Below are positions 60,828 to 64,000 of a stretch of DNA of 64,000 nucleotides, piece after piece; the stretch's first letter is position 1; the number at the start of each line of letters is the position of its first letter. Location: assembly GCA_033239525.1 (NCBI GenBank), contig BSYO01000035.1:3568965-3632964 (forward strand), in the 5' to 3' direction. The notes below the pieces were generated by a model that did not search any database, was not told where the DNA came from, and saw nothing but the letters and a program-made list of their open reading frames with translations. The DNA is from Nepenthes gracilis. Its lineage: Eukaryota > Streptophyta > Magnoliopsida > Caryophyllales > Nepenthaceae. A program made the translations under genes and the position numbers.

Positions 60828-61923
60828 GTAAGCCGTCTATATATTCTTCCCTATAGACGAAAACAAATGACACTTTCTTTTACTACTTGTGGATGATGAG
60901 TGTAGTTCTTAAATCTGTCTAAATATAGTTCTACGTATGAATATATTAGTTCCATTTAATTTTTTTTAATGATTCTTATAAAAATCAAATCATGGAGGAT
61001 ATTTATAATAAAGTCTAAAACTTTTTTCTATCTGGTAGAAAAGTACAATGCTTCTACTCCGGGAAGTATAAACACAAAGCTTTCCACCCTGAGAGATATA
61101 CAAATACCGAAACGAATCTAAAATAGAGCATGAGTTGAAGCACATATACGAAATACCTCATGCAATACTCATATATAAGTTTTCATATTTTTTTTTTCTT
61201 TACAAACATTCTTATACATAAATATAATATCTCAAAGTATTTATCCATTATTCATAAAATAAATAAAATTCTCAAATATTTGTAAAACTAAAACTAAACC
61301 TTAAAATATATGATAAAACTACATGCATACATAGAGAATCAAAATGGGGGTGAGTAAAATGATATATATGTACAATAAAATCACAAAATATAAGTAAAAT
61401 TAAATAAAAATTAAAATAGACCAATGATACTGTTTAAAAATGCTTACATCAATTTTTAATCTGACAGATCTTATCAAAAGATATTTTAAAATTTCTCTTC
61501 TTTTCTTCATTTCTCTTCATTCCCTTCTCTTTCTCTTTCTTTTCTCTTCCTTCCAATGTGAAATGATCGAAATAGTGCGTCTGGCACCATGCCTAACCCC
61601 AACTGTGCACGAGTGCTTCTTTAGCGACTTCTCAAGTGCAAGTAATTAGCCAAATTGTGCTCGAGTACTACCTTAAATGCACATCAAGCATCCTCCGGTC
61701 CATCTAAACCTTGCTTAAGCAGTCTAGAGGGTCTTCTTAGGTGTGGCCAATTTGTCAAAAGCATACATGAGTCCACATTAGGTGTACCTCAGGTATCAAG
61801 TATGCTTCCTTGCTTCAAATTTTTTTTTAAATTCACATTATACAATTATTTTTAATATATTCAAAATAAACTAAAAATGAACTGACAATATTTAATTAAT
61901 TGAATAGGAAAACGGGTGCTACA
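60828..61923 (-). repeat. Antisense LTR fragment
   Basis: This parallels 24630-25890 in the same orientation (CACTTGTGGATGATGAGTG, TTTTTTCTATCTGGTAGAAA, GAAGCACAT). On the minus strand it starts TGTAGCACCCG at 61923. It abuts the sense LTR head-on at 60827/60828. Confidence 0.6.
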
Positions 61924-62280
61924 GAGAGTATGAGGAAACAATTGAGATAAAGTTTGAAGAGAAGATGAAAATGAGTGACGCTACATGAACAACATAATAA
62001 TAAATAAGATACTTCAGATTGGTACATGAGCATGCATCAAGTATGAAACACTACAAGTAGAAGAAATAACACAGGAGCATGAAAGAGGCTCACTCAAAAG
62101 AGCTTATAATTCTAGAAAAAAATACACTTTGATCGTTAGATAGATGCTCATTAGGCATGACTGCACAGTGTATCAAGTGTAGGGGAGGCACCAGAGGCAT
62201 AAGAAAAGTTGCACGAGAGCAAGATACAAGCGTTGGTCAAGCACAATAATATTTTTATATATACAACATATTAAATCATT
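61924..62280. other. Unassigned DNA
   Basis: Purine-rich and AT-rich, with no motif I can name. Phrases such as GAGCATGCATCAAGTATGA recall LTR leader DNA, but nothing firm. Confidence 0.35.
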
Positions 62281-63940
62281 TCATAGACAATAATTTTTTT
62301 TGGTAAGCATGATTACTCTTTTTAATCCATACTTTCTTTATTAAGTTAAGTTTCTTATTAGTTTAGTAATTTGTTCCTTCAAATAGGTGATTTGATATAC
62401 AAGAAAGTTAATATTTTTACTTTGATTGTGATTATTTTGAATATGATATATGTATTAGTATGGATGAATATGATAATTTTTTTTCATGCCTATGACATGT
62501 AAGAACAAATTTGGAGATGCAGTTGGATTGTCTCATTAATGGATTGTCAAAAATACACCTTCTTGTCATTCTATTTGATTGTTATTGTACATGTCTATTA
62601 GTTGAATTCTTCATTGAAACCATGGTAGTTGGAATAAAAATGGTTTTAGAGTTCATATTGGCCTTTATCATGCTTTCAGTATAACCAATGCCCTTTTCAA
62701 TTTCAACTGTTTTATCTATACTCAATATATAATCAAGTTGTTTGGTTCCATTCTAAAATATTCTAAGATTACTTTTTACCTTTTCAAAGTTTGTTTCTAT
62801 AATGACTTGTTTAAATTTTTAAGATCTTGACATTTATTGTTATCAAGATCTAGTTTAATGCGAAGAGGAAGTTTATCCTTTTCATATTCAAATAACTTTT
62901 AATTAAGAAATTTGTCAATTTTTTAAAACTTTTAGGTATTCTTTAAAAAATTTATTATAATTTTCTTGAAGGTCATCAAATTTATTTTTAGACTCATCTT
63001 TAAAATCATTAGATTGTTCTAATTTTATTTTTCAAATCCTCATCATATTTACTTATAGATATCATGAAAGCAATGTAATTAACCTTGTCTTTTAACATTC
63101 ACAATTTGTCTTATTTGGTGTTTAAAATTTGAACATTTAGCTTGAATATACCTAAAATCATGACATTCATAACACTGTACTCTTTGTGGTTTTTTTATTT
63201 TTTCACATTTTTAACTTCTCTTTTCTTCTTATCATTTCTATGGGGTTTAGAATTTTCATTTTATTTGTTGAAAAATTTCTCTGATCTTCAAAAACCATTT
63301 GAATTTTTTTTTAAAATAGTGCAAAATTTTTATTACGTGGGGATTCTACATTTGAATTATTTTCTATTTCTTCCTTAATAGAAATTAGGGCAATAGACTT
63401 ATATTTCTTGGATTGAGGCAATGTGTGTTTATAGGATTGTAACAACCCAACAAGTACTTCAATTTTTTTTTACTTTATCAAGGTCTTTGCTCTTTTTTAG
63501 AGTAGTGACCTTATGTCTAAATTGTCCAAGAAGAAATCTCATGACTCTTTGGATGATATAGATTTTAGGTATTCTTTCCCTAAAATTCAATATGAATTCA
63601 CAATATCATTTAATTTAGTGTAGAATTCATCAAATGTTTTATTATTTTTTATTTTAATCTTTTCAGATTTTAGTGTGAGCATTTACGATATAGAATTCTT
63701 AATCATCTTAGTTCCTTCTTGTTGATTTCAAGTATCTCTCAGTCTTCTTTTGAAATTTCACATATGAAAATACATTTTAACTCTTCTTGAAAAGCAACCA
63801 TAAAAGTAACATGTAACCCATTACAATTCTAATTGTATGCATCTAATACTTCTTTGGTCTATAATGACAGAACTTGAGTGTCTTATTTGTCGAACTCCTA
63901 GGCAGTGCCAATCTAGATTACATACTTCGCTATACCCATT
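62281..63940 (-). pseudogene. gag: Decayed copia-type gag (UBN2) fragment
   Basis: Minus-strand translation gives FDEFYTKLNDIVNSY (near 63640), IEVLVGLLQSYKHTLPQSKK (near 63430) and a knuckle-like VQCYECHDFRYIQAKCSNF (about 63180-63125). This order is common in copia-type gag relics of plants. The knuckle keeps three Cys but the expected His reads Tyr. Stops and shifts are frequent. The part below 63080 (YEKDKLPLRIKLD and similar) is probably the Lys-rich region that follows the knuckle, but is too decayed to be sure. The N-terminus may extend past 63940. Confidence 0.65.
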
Positions 63941-64000
63941 CATCCGTAGATTTTAAAAATATTCTCATGTGAACCTTCCAATATATATGATTGCTCCCAT

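Overview
The window looks like repeat-dense intergenic DNA of a large-genome land plant, most likely a flowering plant. I saw no host gene, rRNA or tRNA. Recognisable coding sequence comes only from plant retroelements: chromodomain-type Ty3/gypsy with iMet-tRNA primer sites, Tat-type Ty3/gypsy, Tork/Tnt1-like Ty1/copia, and a plant LINE. Every pol gene carries stops or frameshifts, so these are old copies. The species cannot be named from this sequence.

Layout. 1-1903: two LTR fragments in opposite orientation. 1904-12662: gypsy element A (gag, protease, RT, integrase; RNase H deleted); its 5' LTR is split by a complete solo LTR (1966-4438, perfect 5-bp target duplication) and its 3' LTR by another solo LTR (11033-11895). 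12663-13765: G-rich, degenerate telomere-like array. 13766-21464: 3' half of a Tat element with integrase end, two antisense extra ORFs and a probable 3' LTR. 21465-27744: unassigned AT-rich DNA, an antisense LTR and a solo antisense LTR (23590-26205). 27751-30691: gypsy pol fragment C. 30692-43874: antisense LTR interrupted by complete gypsy element B (31802-42083) of a related family. 43875-48304: two LTR-like units rich in tandem repeats. 48305-52187: LINE on the minus strand. 52190-60827: a sense LTR interrupted by a complete copia element (53324-58835, perfect target duplication). 60828-64000: antisense LTR fragment and a decayed antisense copia gag.

The most interesting shared signal lies inside the 2.5-3 kb gypsy-type LTRs. 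Several carry a splice-donor-like site, often the GC-type AG|GCAAGT, in their first third. Nearly all carry a CTCAC branch-like motif 23-30 nt upstream of a pyrimidine-rich tract ending in AG, about 240-610 bp before the LTR end. I infer an intron inside the LTR leader. The large tandem arrays (47-bp units, ACTCCG minisatellite) fall inside these predicted introns. Boundaries were set by eye from LTR comparison and target duplications; no alignment was run.
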